Of a stretch of DNA of 5,312 nucleotides, positions 4,774 to 5,312 are shown piece by piece. Source of the stretch: an uncultured beta proteobacterium (lineage in GTDB: Bacteria > Pseudomonadota > Gammaproteobacteria > Burkholderiales > Burkholderiaceae_C); the NCBI GenBank assembly GCA_903927495.1, contig CAIYNH010000606.1, forward strand, positions 1-5,312, given 5' to 3'. The notes below the pieces were generated by a model that did not search any database, was not told the origin of the DNA, and was given only the letters and a program-made list of their open reading frames with translations. The translations under genes and the position numbers were made by a program. The stretch's first letter is position 1; every line of letters starts with the position of its first letter.

Positions 4774-5312
4774 TCAGATCGAATCCGGTAATTCTGAATG
4801 GCTCCGCTCCGGATAAAAACGCTGGCTCTGGTGGTATGGAAAAACATCAAACATATGGCCTTCCAGAATGCGGTCCTTGTTTTTTTGCCAGAAAGAAGCC
4901 TCCAGCAAGTTGGCGTGGTGTTTCATGAACACCTCGCGCACCACCGGATTTCCAAGTAAAAACGGGCCAAAGGTTTCGGGGAAAACGTCGTGCGGACCAA
5001 CGCTGTACCAGACTTCGCCTGACATTTCATCTTCTTCGCAGCGGGCCGCAGGCACCTTGCGAAACTTGCACTCGGTGATGTACTCGATCTCGTCATAGTC
5101 GTAAAAGACCACTTTTCCATGTCGGGTGATGCCAAAATTTTTCCACAGCATGTCACCCGGGAAAATGTTGCCGGCAGCCAAATCCTTGATGGCGTTGCCG
5201 TACTCGATGACGCCACGCTCAAGCTGTTCGCGGGCTCGCGCGGCCGTGGGACTGGTATCCGAGCGGTTGGCTCCGCCCGCATCAAAAGCCTCTTGTAGGT
5301 AAATATTCAGGG
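4774..5312 (-). CDS. aceK: Isocitrate dehydrogenase kinase/phosphatase, C-terminal part (5' end beyond window)
   Basis: The frame is open to the right edge, giving the last 179 codons of a protein that is about 580-600 residues in this family. AceK phosphorylates and dephosphorylates isocitrate dehydrogenase, so directing isocitrate to the TCA cycle or the glyoxylate shunt. The visible part starts LNIYLQEAF and continues with [39 protein letters not shown] and [14 protein letters not shown], all strongly typical of the AceK kinase C-lobe. GDMLWKN and FYDYDEI hold the residues equivalent to E. coli Asp457, Asn462 and Asp475 (numbers from memory), needed for nucleotide and metal binding and for kinase and phosphatase activity. 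The C-terminus ends with a short polar tail after QRFYPE. No start codon should be assigned here: internal TTG or ATG codons, such as the one at 5181, are not true starts. Confidence 0.96.
   Translation of the reverse strand, partial: LNIYLQEAFDAGGANRSDTSPTAARAREQLERGVIEYGNAIKDLAAGNIFPGDMLWKNFGITRHGKVVFYDYDEIEYITECKFRKVPAARCEEDEMSGEVWYSVGPHDVFPETFGPFLLGNPVVREVFMKHHANLLEASFWQKNKDRILEGHMFDVFPYHQSQRFYPERSHSELPDSI

Noticed and set aside
4923..5285. 120-codon minus-strand open frame overlapping aceK
   Set aside because: It is in another frame of the aceK coding strand; the AceK frame is continuous to the edge with strong family motifs.
1..5312. CRISPR arrays, tRNA or rRNA genes, insertion sequences, phage or defence genes
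   Set aside because: No direct-repeat arrays with spacers, cloverleaf-like sequences, transposase motifs or defence domains were seen on either strand.

Overview
The window reads as chromosomal DNA of a betaproteobacterium, most likely Comamonadaceae (Rhodoferax/Polaromonas-like). This rests on recalled resemblance of the AceK, thiolase and acyl-CoA dehydrogenase proteins, and on a hairpin repeat at 3478-3527 that looks like a dispersed element I remember from intergenic regions of that family. No database search was possible.

Left part (1-968): a divergent nitrosative-stress pair. The minus-strand gene (cut by the left edge) encodes a YtfE/RIC-type di-iron protein for repair of iron-sulfur clusters. 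The plus-strand gene encodes an Rrf2-family NO sensor of the NsrR type, with three C-terminal cysteines and an N-terminal Asp in the places expected for [4Fe-4S] binding. The 96-bp gap between them holds a near-consensus NsrR operator, so NsrR probably represses both ric and itself and releases them on NO exposure.

Middle part (969-2294): a 313-bp AT-rich non-coding stretch with a perfect 17-bp palindrome and, about 100 bp further on, a very good -24/-12 (sigma-54) promoter. This promoter drives an unusual response regulator: an intact receiver domain with no DNA-binding or enzymatic output, followed by three hydrophobic repeats spaced exactly 49 residues apart. A strong rho-independent terminator closes it, so it appears to be a single-gene unit. 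This is the most novel item in the window. A sigma-54 activator binding the palindrome is the inferred control.

Right part (2295-5312), all minus strand, in transcription order: the C-terminal end of aceK (isocitrate dehydrogenase kinase/phosphatase), a complete acetyl-CoA acetyltransferase (thiolase), and a complete acyl-CoA dehydrogenase. The last two fit fatty-acid or branched-chain acyl-CoA breakdown to acetyl-CoA. AceK controls the split of acetyl-CoA-derived carbon between the TCA cycle and the glyoxylate shunt, so the trio makes metabolic sense even if not one operon. The hairpin repeat lies between thiolase and dehydrogenase and supplies the thiolase stop codon.
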